Positions 15,800-24,744 of a stretch of 46,079 nucleotides of DNA are shown piece after piece; the stretch's first letter is position 1, and each line of letters starts with the position of its first letter. Position numbers and translations under genes: made by a program. The notes beneath the pieces are model-generated. The model had not been told where the DNA came from and searched no databases. It worked only from the letters and a program-made list of their open reading frames with translations. Origin of the DNA: Lachnospiraceae bacterium (GTDB taxonomy: Bacteria > Bacillota > Clostridia > Lachnospirales > Lachnospiraceae); contig VSOB01000022.1 in NCBI GenBank assembly GCA_009774625.1, positions 1 to 46,079 of the forward strand. The letters are read 5' to 3'.

Positions 15800-18100
15800 C
15801 TACAACAGATCTTTCTCACGCTGGCCTTCACGCTTAACAATAAGTGTCAGTTTTTCAGCAACGACATTGTCGCCGGAATACACATCTACCGAATAAGTTC
15901 CCGGCTTTTTCAGATCAGGCATATCCACCCGATAAAAACCACTCCCAAGCGGCTCAGCCTCATAGCTCTTTCCATCAACTGTTATGCTTACATCCGAAAG
16001 CTCTGCCGTCATGAATATCTTGATGGCAGCCTTCTTACGGAAGCTGACTTCGATTTCCAATACACCTGTAAAACCGACCGCTTCTGCATCTACAAGCATG
16101 AGATGAACCTCAATCTTTCCATCTGAATATGTCAGTTCAATAATCGGAACGCATATCTCCTCGAGCGTGGCACCGCCATGTACTTCCACATTAGCTTTTC
16201 TGCCACCCCTGAAACGATCATAGTTTGCCAATGCCCAGAAATCACCGGCATCCGTAGCATAATCCGGTTGAACATCCACATCACTCTTAGGACAGCATCT
16301 TCCTGAATGTTGTCCTTTTTCTTGCATCTCCCATACATTCTCAGTATCATGGAGAACGGCAAGTCTGCTGGCTCCATGATCCGCAATCATCACAGCGCGT
16401 TTAACCGTACCGCCGCCAATCAACTTGTTTCTGATTTTCTCCAAGGTGTCATCGATGGTTTCCATTTCCTTCATGAGATGCAACGGCAACTTCGAATTAC
16501 TATAATAGTCGTAGTCAAACTTGCCATGGTGCTTGATATCATCGATATCTTTGATGGAGACGATTTGTTTCTCATCCCACAGTTCAAGAAACTCCTTGTT
16601 CCGACTGGTAATAGATGGAAGCTCACAACGGCACACGATTATTTTTGCATTTAACTGAAGCTCTCTGCATACCGACATAATGTAGCCAAGATACTCTACA
16701 CCCATAGCATCCATAAAATACAACAGAGAGTCCTTTGTGCTGATTTTTTCTATCTTTGAGGAGCGTGGTTCGAGAATTAGATTGTATTCTCTCTTTTCAG
16801 CCTGTTCTAATACGATCGCCTCAAATTCCGGAAGGATTTTGTTAATAACCTTCTGATATTTGTAATCTTGAAAATAATTATCCAGAAGTTCATTTCTAAA
16901 TCTGTACGGCTGAAGGTATGCAAAAAGATCGGGATAAACTCTCTTAAGTATCCCCATAAGCTCGTCCCGCTTATACTCCTCTCCGTACTGATCCATGAAT
17001 GTAAAAATAGCTTCCTTTTCCTGCTCGGTATTGTCCGTCAGGTAATAAATGGCGTTTTTCCCTTTGCCAACTGCCACTTTACAGTAGGCTGTAAGTTCCG
17101 CTGAAGGATTCCCTATCTGATTAAGAAGCATTTTGCGGCTTTCATAACAATCCCAGAAATCCGCATCCTTGACATTTTTGTTCAAAATACCACGGTAAAC
17201 ATTGGAAATCAGTTCGCGTAAACCTGATGATCTCGCGGACGCATAATTAAGGCACCAATTATTCTTTGCTCCAAAAAGCTTTAATCCAACAAAGTACAGC
17301 CACAAATGATTTGGAGCCATTCTGTTATAATTCTGCACATGGATTTCCAGAGTCATGTGATTGCCAAATTCACCGTCAATAACAGCAATCCAGTCCGGTT
17401 TCGTTTCAAACAATCCAAGTGCATACTTCCACTGTTCATCCGTACCAATAGCCTCACTCAGTTCGGAAGTCTTTGGATCTTTCTGCAACAGAGCATCATA
17501 TGCTTTGGACAATCCAATGATACGATACAGTGCCTTGGGATAATCAGCCTTCTCCTTGCTGGTAAAAATAAGCAGTTTATCAGAAGAAGTACTTTCAACC
17601 GAAACAGAAAACGAATCTATCCCATTGATTGTCTGGACACCTTTAAGTGACAGCCCCGGTGACGAAAGGTAGATTTCCGGTGATGTTTGTTCCTCGCCAT
17701 CAAGTACAGCAATGCGAGGCTGTAAGCGCGGATCTTTGAAATCCATATATCTGTGACATTGGTAGGTTACGACAACCACATGCCCTGCCGTGGTCATAGA
17801 AAGAATCTCGCTGATAACTTTCCTTAGCTCCTGCTCGCCACGCAGTTTCAGAAACGAAGTCAAGCCGGTGACAAACGATGTGCCGTCCTTTGTTTCCAAA
17901 TCATGAAAGAGTCTGTCTATCTGTGGAAACTCATCTTTTTTGCAATAATCCGATGCCTTTATAATAGTGTTAGTTCCTACATTGTAATGCACCATCAAAT
18001 CGCTCCAGTCCTTATGATTCTGTACATCCACAATCAAAGGTTGAACATTGTCTTTCGACAGAAACCTGTCTATTTTCTTTTTGCATTCAGCTAAATCCAT
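15800..18100 (-). CDS. pglZ: PglZ, BREX alkaline-phosphatase-fold protein
   Basis: 766 residues. The PglZ domain is recognised by VMIADHGASRL (DHG at about 574-576), EKGQHSGRCC, NYDRFRGGRKANVEVHGGAT and LEEICVPIIEL, which carry the conserved metal-ligand Asp/His residues of the alkaline phosphatase fold. The N-terminal 400 residues are the helical extension seen in BREX PglZ proteins, and residues about 670-766 look like an Ig-like beta domain. It is present in all BREX types. Start at 18100 with GAGGTG upstream, 11 bases after the ATPase stop. No disruption is visible. The enzymatic target is not known. Confidence 0.9.
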   Translation of the reverse strand: MDLAECKKKIDRFLSKDNVQPLIVDVQNHKDWSDLMVHYNVGTNTIIKASDYCKKDEFPQIDRLFHDLETKDGTSFVTGLTSFLKLRGEQELRKVISEILSMTTAGHVVVVTYQCHRYMDFKDPRLQPRIAVLDGEEQTSPEIYLSSPGLSLKGVQTINGIDSFSVSVESTSSDKLLIFTSKEKADYPKALYRIIGLSKAYDALLQKDPKTSELSEAIGTDEQWKYALGLFETKPDWIAVIDGEFGNHMTLEIHVQNYNRMAPNHLWLYFVGLKLFGAKNNWCLNYASARSSGLRELISNVYRGILNKNVKDADFWDCYESRKMLLNQIGNPSAELTAYCKVAVGKGKNAIYYLTDNTEQEKEAIFTFMDQYGEEYKRDELMGILKRVYPDLFAYLQPYRFRNELLDNYFQDYKYQKVINKILPEFEAIVLEQAEKREYNLILEPRSSKIEKISTKDSLLYFMDAMGVEYLGYIMSVCRELQLNAKIIVCRCELPSITSRNKEFLELWDEKQIVSIKDIDDIKHHGKFDYDYYSNSKLPLHLMKEMETIDDTLEKIRNKLIGGGTVKRAVMIADHGASRLAVLHDTENVWEMQEKGQHSGRCCPKSDVDVQPDYATDAGDFWALANYDRFRGGRKANVEVHGGATLEEICVPIIELTYSDGKIEVHLMLVDAEAVGFTGVLEIEVSFRKKAAIKIFMTAELSDVSITVDGKSYEAEPLGSGFYRVDMPDLKKPGTYSVDVYSGDNVVAEKLTLIVKREGQREKDLL

Positions 18101-18111
18101 TCTGAATCACC

Positions 18112-21100
18112 TCAATTACCCTTGATAATCTCCATACCAACAGTCATGTTATCCTTAATCAGTTCCTTCAGATAACGCTTCACTTCCTCAACATCCATAT
18201 TGTCGATCTTCTCAAGTGCCTTTGAAGATCCACCCTGGTTGTACTTGGCTTCCGCCATCTGCTGAAGCTTCTTATCAACTTCCGGAAGACCAAACCAGTC
18301 ATATGGATCGGTTGAAATGCGGCTATTCAAATAGCGTTTTACTTCTTCCACATCCGTCAGCATTACCGCAAAGCCCTTAATAATCGTTTCCGTGAAAATC
18401 CTGTCAAGCGCAGCCTGATCTTCAAGCAGTCCATAGAATGAGGCTTTCTCAAGATACTCCTTGGCTTTTTCAATAGCGGTTCCGTCAGGATGATTCTTAT
18501 TCAATGTCCCGAAAGCAGCCCGTGCCTGTTGCACCTCGTTATCCGGAACAAGGCAGAGTATCGGCATGAGATGTTTTCTAGACCATTCTCTCGGCGATGT
18601 TGACTTGGTTTTTTCCAACCAAAGCTTTTTCAACTGCTCGTTTCCAAGAGAACTGCGGTATTCTTTTGCTTTCGCATCGACCGTATTGGTATATGCGGCT
18701 TTATCCATAATAAAGGTTCCGGCAGGAATCGTCTGGTAAAACGCCCTGATTTCCTCCTCGGTCAGACCCTCCAGATAATATGCGCATACGGTTTTAAATA
18801 GATCTACCTGATTGTTGTAGAACTGATTGAATGTCTCTTCATTTGCGATGAGAAGATCAAGAAATTTCTGCTTTTGAGAATCAAGCAATGTTCCGGCTTT
18901 CTTCATATTGTGAAGCATTTCCATAAATGATTCGAGTCCGCCAAAATGATTCTTGGCTAATGCGAAAGAGATGCGAATATAGTTACACTTGTCGCACCAC
19001 TCTCTGATGGTGTTCGCAAATGAGATGTTCTTTGCAATTACCTTGTTGCTCTCAACAATAATTCTGTATTCCAGAATAACTTCCTTGATTTTTTGCTCTG
19101 CGGTATCGACATTCCATACCCAATTCGCTGCATCAGCATCGAACTTGCTCCGAAGGACATTAATATACTGTCCGTTATCACCAACTTCAGACGCCAGCTT
19201 AACCAACTCGCCGTTCCCGAAGTCCTCGAGGTATTTCTTCATACCTTCGGTACAGTTTTCCTTCGTCAGCAAGGTTTTCAAATCAGCAGAAGCGTCAGCA
19301 TACTTCATGCATAATTTGCCGATTTCCAGTGCAATAGTGTTATCCGTTTTAGAACCACCGATATTGTTACTGTTCGCAATGCCGCAATAATTGTCAATCA
19401 GATTCGAGATCACTTTTGAGTCAGTTTTGAGGCTGACATCACCTATAATCTTCTTGAGCGTCCATATCGGGAATGAATACTCCTTCATCTTGTTACGGAT
19501 ACGCTCTCTGGTCTGTTCGATGGATGTGCAAAGATTCAACGGAATACCGAACGCAATAGATGTCGCTTCATTGAATGCCTTCTCCTCCGGAGTCATGGCA
19601 ACAATGAACTTATCCTTATATCTCGGATTCGGCGTTATATGGAGATTAATGATTTCCGCAACCATCTCCTTCAGCTTTTCCAGATTAAGAGCATCATTGG
19701 TAAGGCCATCGCTCCAGCTGTATGCACCGTCTATGTACTCTTTCAGGACAAACCCAAGAATGAACGCCGAAAGATTACACGGCATAAATCCATAAGGTTT
19801 TCCTTTAAGTACCTCGTATATGGAACGTATTGAGACTCTACCAGCCGACTCAAAGGCATCAGCAATTGCTTTGTCTACTTCAAGTTTAATCCTTGAAATC
19901 AGAATGTTCGGATGCGTCTCCCAATATGCCGGATCATCCCAGGCTTCCTTCAAAGCGGTCTCAAGTTTCGTTGTTACATTACCGGAAGAAAAGGTCTGCC
20001 TTGTGACTCTGTTTGCACCACATTCGACGCCAAGTTTAAGGCTCGATGGCGTATACATAGTAGGAAGCACATTGTACGCAGCCTCCAAGCAATCCGGAAA
20101 TTTCTTCTTATTGATTGCGTGAAGCACGGACATAAGAATGTCTATTGATGTAGCTCGCTCGCCATCCAGCTTCTTCTCCGTGTAAACAATGAACTCTCCA
20201 CCGGCTATGCGCATTTTCCATTTCTTAAGAGCGTCCTTTGCATTGCTCGAATACTGACCAGCAAGAGTATTGTCCTTACCCTGCTGATACATAGATTGAG
20301 CCATTTCATTTCTGTACTGGCTATAGCCATCCTGTCCGAACGGATTGATGGTCGTATCGATAAAGACCATATGAAAGCTTCCGTCTTTGACGGCATCCTG
20401 AATCTTCTTGGAAAGCATTGAGGCTTCCATTTCACTCTTCGCAAAGCAGACTACAGCCGGAATCTTATTTTCAAATTCTGCCTCTCTGTTTCGAAGCGTT
20501 CTGATTGTCTGATCAAAATCACTTGAAGATACATACTTCAGCTCATAGCGTAGCTTAAGAGCGCCTCCAAGTGTAATCGCCTCAGTAACGGTGGTCTTAT
20601 CCATAAGCTGCTCAGTGATCAGAGCAGTTGTGGTCTTTCTGTCTATCTCTTCCTTAAACTTATCCAGTTCCGCTCCGCTTACTTCATTCACATAAGCGTT
20701 ATACTGGAACTTGCCATTGCCCAGCTGCTTTTTAAATAGGACTTTATCCCTTACAAGCTTTTCAGCGCAGCGTCCAGCCGCTCCTCCGTCAAGATCGGAA
20801 CCCTCAAACGCATGATCCACATTTTTTTCGTTCGGAATGAAAAGCTCTACGGAGTCCCCCGCATGCTGGGAAATAGCCTGAAGAAGCAATACCGTCTTGA
20901 GGATGCGCTTCTCATCCATGTCCAACTTCTGGTTTGCGCTGCGAGTGAAATAATCCAACACAGTCCTGATATCATGCGCCAAGAAGTCCCTTCCCTTGTC
21001 GTAGAAGAACTCCCAGAGCATATCTATTGTCAAAAGAGGATTGTCGTTTTCCGGTCCGTAGTTATCAATAAACCACTGGAAGCCTTTTATCTCATCCCCT

Positions 21101-22314
21101 CGGTCGTTCTTGATAAAGTCAAACATACTTCTCTGGTTCGAATCAAAAGCAGATGAGATATGCTTGAGAAGAAGAGCCGTGTACGGATGAATCGGAAGAA
21201 TATCCAGCATCTCCTGATCCTTGATATTGGCAACTCCTCTCACAATCTTGCGTGACTCTTTTGTACGGTCAGCCAGGTCATCCGCCACGTCTTCCCAATC
21301 GTCCAGCACAGCCTTATCCTGATTCTTCTCCATCGCTGCGCCCATAAGCTGGAACGCAATATTCTCTGGAAGGCTTATCAGACTATGAGGATTCACAAAT
21401 CGGCCGTTCAGTTTGATAAAACCCTTGTCGCCTTCATGAAAAAGACCGGAACTGACATGCGTAACCAGAATAAAGTAAAACGGCTCCGTTTCGCTTAACT
21501 CACAAAGCTCCTGAAATCCGGTAAGATTTCTGCTGTTGTTATAGAAATATTCCGTAAACTCATCCCAAATAAACACAATAGCTTTCAGATCATTTGCCGC
21601 TATGATTTCCTTAATCCATTCGGAAAGATCACTTGCGGTCATGGAGAATGCACGGATTTGGCGCTCTCTTGCAACCTTAAAGATTTTTTCCATCAAGGTG
21701 TGCAGGGCATTGTCCTGATATGTACTAAGTTTCTCAACGATTGCATCCACATCGTCCCCACCGAAAAGATCTGCATAGCTGCCCTTTACATAAACATTAA
21801 AGCTCTGCTTATTCTCCGCGTCCGAAAGATAACGAATTACAGATTCCTTCAAAGAATCCTTTCCCTTGTTTTCAATCTCTGCAAGATCAAATGCCTTTTC
21901 AATGCTCTCTTGAATAGCTAAAACAAGGTCGTTATCTCCATGAATGTTGGACGAGCCATACCGATGAACTGTCAAAACTTTGCCACTATTCTTGATTCTC
22001 TGAAGATTATTGCAGAGGTCGTTGTCCATGCCGTACTTTTCGAAGTACGCCTTTGTGTCATGCGGATCTGCATCAAGCAGCTTCTTCAGTGTCAGGACAG
22101 CATGCGATTTACCCGTGCCATACGCACCCTCCACCCAGAGGGAGAGTTTCTGCTTCCTGTCGAGTACACTGACGGTATTCTTTACCAATTTGATAAATGT
22201 CTCATGCGGGAAGAACTTCTTCCACATATCCGGCTTGCTGTTAATGATTGCTTCGTTTACTGCCGGGAAGTAGTCCGGATCAATGTCAAAATAGTGCCTG
22301 TAATTCTCTAACAT
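18112..22314 (-). CDS. brxC: BrxC/PglY-like giant P-loop ATPase
   Basis: A 1400-residue protein. Walker A is GAYGTGKS at 63-70, Walker B is AIVFIWDEF with DE at 251-252, and an arginine-finger-like region follows. The rest is a long helical body ending in two copies of a VEEVKRYL motif. This is the size and order of BrxC/PglY, the ATPase present in every BREX type. Start ATG at 22314 after GGAGGCTTTTACCG. It is the longest gene in the operon and reads without interruption, which argues that the system is under selection. The exact type-4 subfamily needs a profile search. Confidence 0.85.
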   Translation of the reverse strand: MLENYRHYFDIDPDYFPAVNEAIINSKPDMWKKFFPHETFIKLVKNTVSVLDRKQKLSLWVEGAYGTGKSHAVLTLKKLLDADPHDTKAYFEKYGMDNDLCNNLQRIKNSGKVLTVHRYGSSNIHGDNDLVLAIQESIEKAFDLAEIENKGKDSLKESVIRYLSDAENKQSFNVYVKGSYADLFGGDDVDAIVEKLSTYQDNALHTLMEKIFKVARERQIRAFSMTASDLSEWIKEIIAANDLKAIVFIWDEFTEYFYNNSRNLTGFQELCELSETEPFYFILVTHVSSGLFHEGDKGFIKLNGRFVNPHSLISLPENIAFQLMGAAMEKNQDKAVLDDWEDVADDLADRTKESRKIVRGVANIKDQEMLDILPIHPYTALLLKHISSAFDSNQRSMFDFIKNDRGDEIKGFQWFIDNYGPENDNPLLTIDMLWEFFYDKGRDFLAHDIRTVLDYFTRSANQKLDMDEKRILKTVLLLQAISQHAGDSVELFIPNEKNVDHAFEGSDLDGGAAGRCAEKLVRDKVLFKKQLGNGKFQYNAYVNEVSGAELDKFKEEIDRKTTTALITEQLMDKTTVTEAITLGGALKLRYELKYVSSSDFDQTIRTLRNREAEFENKIPAVVCFAKSEMEASMLSKKIQDAVKDGSFHMVFIDTTINPFGQDGYSQYRNEMAQSMYQQGKDNTLAGQYSSNAKDALKKWKMRIAGGEFIVYTEKKLDGERATSIDILMSVLHAINKKKFPDCLEAAYNVLPTMYTPSSLKLGVECGANRVTRQTFSSGNVTTKLETALKEAWDDPAYWETHPNILISRIKLEVDKAIADAFESAGRVSIRSIYEVLKGKPYGFMPCNLSAFILGFVLKEYIDGAYSWSDGLTNDALNLEKLKEMVAEIINLHITPNPRYKDKFIVAMTPEEKAFNEATSIAFGIPLNLCTSIEQTRERIRNKMKEYSFPIWTLKKIIGDVSLKTDSKVISNLIDNYCGIANSNNIGGSKTDNTIALEIGKLCMKYADASADLKTLLTKENCTEGMKKYLEDFGNGELVKLASEVGDNGQYINVLRSKFDADAANWVWNVDTAEQKIKEVILEYRIIVESNKVIAKNISFANTIREWCDKCNYIRISFALAKNHFGGLESFMEMLHNMKKAGTLLDSQKQKFLDLLIANEETFNQFYNNQVDLFKTVCAYYLEGLTEEEIRAFYQTIPAGTFIMDKAAYTNTVDAKAKEYRSSLGNEQLKKLWLEKTKSTSPREWSRKHLMPILCLVPDNEVQQARAAFGTLNKNHPDGTAIEKAKEYLEKASFYGLLEDQAALDRIFTETIIKGFAVMLTDVEEVKRYLNSRISTDPYDWFGLPEVDKKLQQMAEAKYNQGGSSKALEKIDNMDVEEVKRYLKELIKDNMTVGMEIIKGN

Positions 22315-22328
22315 CGGTAAAAGCCTCC

Positions 22329-24740
22329 TTAGAATAACGCCAGCACATCAGCGGATGTCTTGTCAGCGTTAAGTGTAATCGTATCCAAATCAAGATTGAA
22401 CTGCGCCGTAATATAATCAGGGTGGTTGATGTTCAATCCTGTCAGTATCTTTTCCATTGTGTCCCGCTCAAGATTAAAAATCTCCGTAGGACTTATCCCA
22501 TCACTATCAACAACATGGTCAAGAAGTCTGTTCAGAGTGAATTGATAATAGTCTCCACAAGCCTCCGCAAATTTGTATAGGCTGTACAGAACAACTTCTA
22601 GATTCGGCGTTTTCCAAGTGTCCCTATAGAACGAATTCAATGTTATTATCTCGTTTCCTGATGCATTGACCTTCTCTTCAAAATCACACTTTCCCAATCC
22701 TATCGCTTCTCCAAACGGTGTCTTAGTAAGAAGAATCTTGAACGCATCTGTCACATTTCTTTTGCCAAGTCCTTTTGCATCATTCTCCATCACATCGTTA
22801 AGCATATACTTCATTTGATCTAGCGTAATGGTCTCATGAGGAACAATATTTTTCACAAACCAATTAAACTCAGCCGTATAGACGAGATTGCAAAGCATCA
22901 ACGCCCATGTGACATCAGAATCAGATCCATAAGTGAACAGCACCTTTGCAAAATCACTCGGTTCGTTCTTGGTATATTTATCTCCACCATTTGTCTTGTT
23001 GTATACAACAAGACCCGCATCCTTTACAAAATTAAGAAATGCATCCTTTTTCTTGTTGGCAACAAAGCCATGCCCATCTGACATCCAGAAATCCGCTGAT
23101 CCCTCGTCCTGGAAGAATAAATCCATCCAATTTTTCCTGATTCCGAAACTGAAGTACCTGTCCAAGCCTTTCATCTTTTTTTCACCTCCGATTTTGTTCC
23201 TAATTGAGTTATATCTCAAACAGTGTTCGTGGATGTCATGACATTGATAACAATGTACGCAATTAACAGATATCTTTAATCCGTTCTTCATATCTATACA
23301 TCCGGCAGAGCAATTCGCAACACATGCACCACACCCGATGCAATAAATACTTTTAATTATTACGCTACGGAATAATGAGATAAACTTAATATCATCTTTA
23401 CTCGTTCCGCAGTTTGGGAAGGAAATCAAGGTGCCAGATGCATCCTTTTCCATCCTAACTTCATAGGCTTTCCCTCGAAAATCAATTGTATACAGTTCAT
23501 TATTCAGCTGTATAAACATCCCAATGGTTTTAGCCCATTCTTTCCAACTATTATTGAGGCTTTGAACCATGATTGTTGTTTTGCCTTTGTCCGTTTCTAC
23601 TATGTGTTTGTCCTGTCCAAAGTTTAACTCTCTTCCAGTTTTCCTTGTTTTCCAATGTCCATCATCAATGAACTGTTCCATTTCGGCATCAGTAAAAGTA
23701 GTTTTTCCACTGGTGCTTTTTATTCGGTTGACAAGTTCCATTACCTCCAATGGATAACACTGTGCTTTTAGATATTCGTGCTTTCCAGATGACATCGGGC
23801 AAACCAAACACCCCGCACGAGTGTTGCCTTTTTTATAGGCCTCATTAACAATCAGATCCTCTTGGTAGATGTATGCAAATAATTCAGCTGAATTCCACTC
23901 CAAAATAGGATGGCAACTGAATTGTCCTCTGTGTTTGCTTCCATAGCTTATATCATCATACTCACTTCGACTGGTGCTCTCATCTCCTCGAATTCCTGTA
24001 AAAGCCATCCCAGTAAATCCCTGATTCCCGATCTGCTCCTGTAAAAGCATAATCTGAGGTGATGTTTTATGTACACTACAACACCATCTTAATGTTACCG
24101 CAGGCGGTCCAAATAGGTTCCAAGAGTCTTTTGTCGACATTACCGACCTCGCTCTTAAGAACTCAATCCCTTCTTCTTTACACAATTCCTGAACCCGATC
24201 CACCACCTGATAGGTATCGGGAAATTCCATCCCTGTATCCCCAAATAGCACCTTGAATTTATTATGAGGTAATGCTCTTCTTACAAGGTCAAATGCTACT
24301 ATACTATCCTTTCCACCGCTAAAAGCCACATAAAATACATCAACTTTTTCTCTGTATTCCACATAGGTATTATATATCTTCTTTATCGTATCCTGTACCA
24401 ACTTTTCAAGAAGGTCTCGATTCTTTTCAACCATCGCCGGAATATCTACAAATCGAAGCGGCATACCTTCCGGTTCCGGATTTTCCACTATAATTATTTC
24501 TGGCGCGGTATAGATTGATCCCCCCTTCGTTTTGGCTACGAGTCGTCCTCGGTAGTAGTAGTTGTTGGCTTCAGCCCACATGTAAGGGTATGTATCATTC
24601 CGGTCATATTGCCAATTCTGATCAAACCCTAATATGTCTAACTCCTTGTAATAAACAGGCCTTGGCTCTTTACTGAAATTCAGTTGAGAGCTGTTTAGCA
24701 ATAGTCCGCCTGTTTCTGTATCCCAGCTATATGAATACAT
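22329..24740 (-). CDS. brxP: BrxP-like PAPS reductase / ferredoxin / DUF4007 fusion
   Basis: 803 residues in three parts. Residues about 1-390 form a PAPS-reductase/ATP-pyrophosphatase domain with the PP-loop SGGKDS at 141-146 and cysteines C311 and C314; DndC and SspD have the same PP-loop fold. Residues 467-507 carry a ferredoxin-like cluster (CIGCGACVANC, then CVHCYQC and a further Cys). Residues about 523-803 match DUF4007, usually a separate gene beside such reductases. An internal ribosome site and ATG stand exactly at the third part (see 23174). It probably activates DNA or a carrier with ATP and transfers sulphur from the desulfurase. Substrate is inferred, not shown. Confidence 0.85.
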   Translation of the reverse strand: MYSYSWDTETGGLLLNSSQLNFSKEPRPVYYKELDILGFDQNWQYDRNDTYPYMWAEANNYYYRGRLVAKTKGGSIYTAPEIIIVENPEPEGMPLRFVDIPAMVEKNRDLLEKLVQDTIKKIYNTYVEYREKVDVFYVAFSGGKDSIVAFDLVRRALPHNKFKVLFGDTGMEFPDTYQVVDRVQELCKEEGIEFLRARSVMSTKDSWNLFGPPAVTLRWCCSVHKTSPQIMLLQEQIGNQGFTGMAFTGIRGDESTSRSEYDDISYGSKHRGQFSCHPILEWNSAELFAYIYQEDLIVNEAYKKGNTRAGCLVCPMSSGKHEYLKAQCYPLEVMELVNRIKSTSGKTTFTDAEMEQFIDDGHWKTRKTGRELNFGQDKHIVETDKGKTTIMVQSLNNSWKEWAKTIGMFIQLNNELYTIDFRGKAYEVRMEKDASGTLISFPNCGTSKDDIKFISLFRSVIIKSIYCIGCGACVANCSAGCIDMKNGLKISVNCVHCYQCHDIHEHCLRYNSIRNKIGGEKKMKGLDRYFSFGIRKNWMDLFFQDEGSADFWMSDGHGFVANKKKDAFLNFVKDAGLVVYNKTNGGDKYTKNEPSDFAKVLFTYGSDSDVTWALMLCNLVYTAEFNWFVKNIVPHETITLDQMKYMLNDVMENDAKGLGKRNVTDAFKILLTKTPFGEAIGLGKCDFEEKVNASGNEIITLNSFYRDTWKTPNLEVVLYSLYKFAEACGDYYQFTLNRLLDHVVDSDGISPTEIFNLERDTMEKILTGLNINHPDYITAQFNLDLDTITLNADKTSADVLALF
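23174..23189 (-). promoter_or_regulatory. Internal ribosome site and ATG for the DUF4007 part of brxP
   Basis: GGAGG (complement at 23185-23189) lies 10 bases before an in-frame ATG at 23174, which begins MKGLDRYFSFGIRKNW, the normal start of DUF4007 proteins. No stop codon separates it from the upstream reductase. A separate 281-residue DUF4007 protein is probably made as well as the full fusion. Confidence 0.65.
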
Positions 24741-24744
24741 AGCA

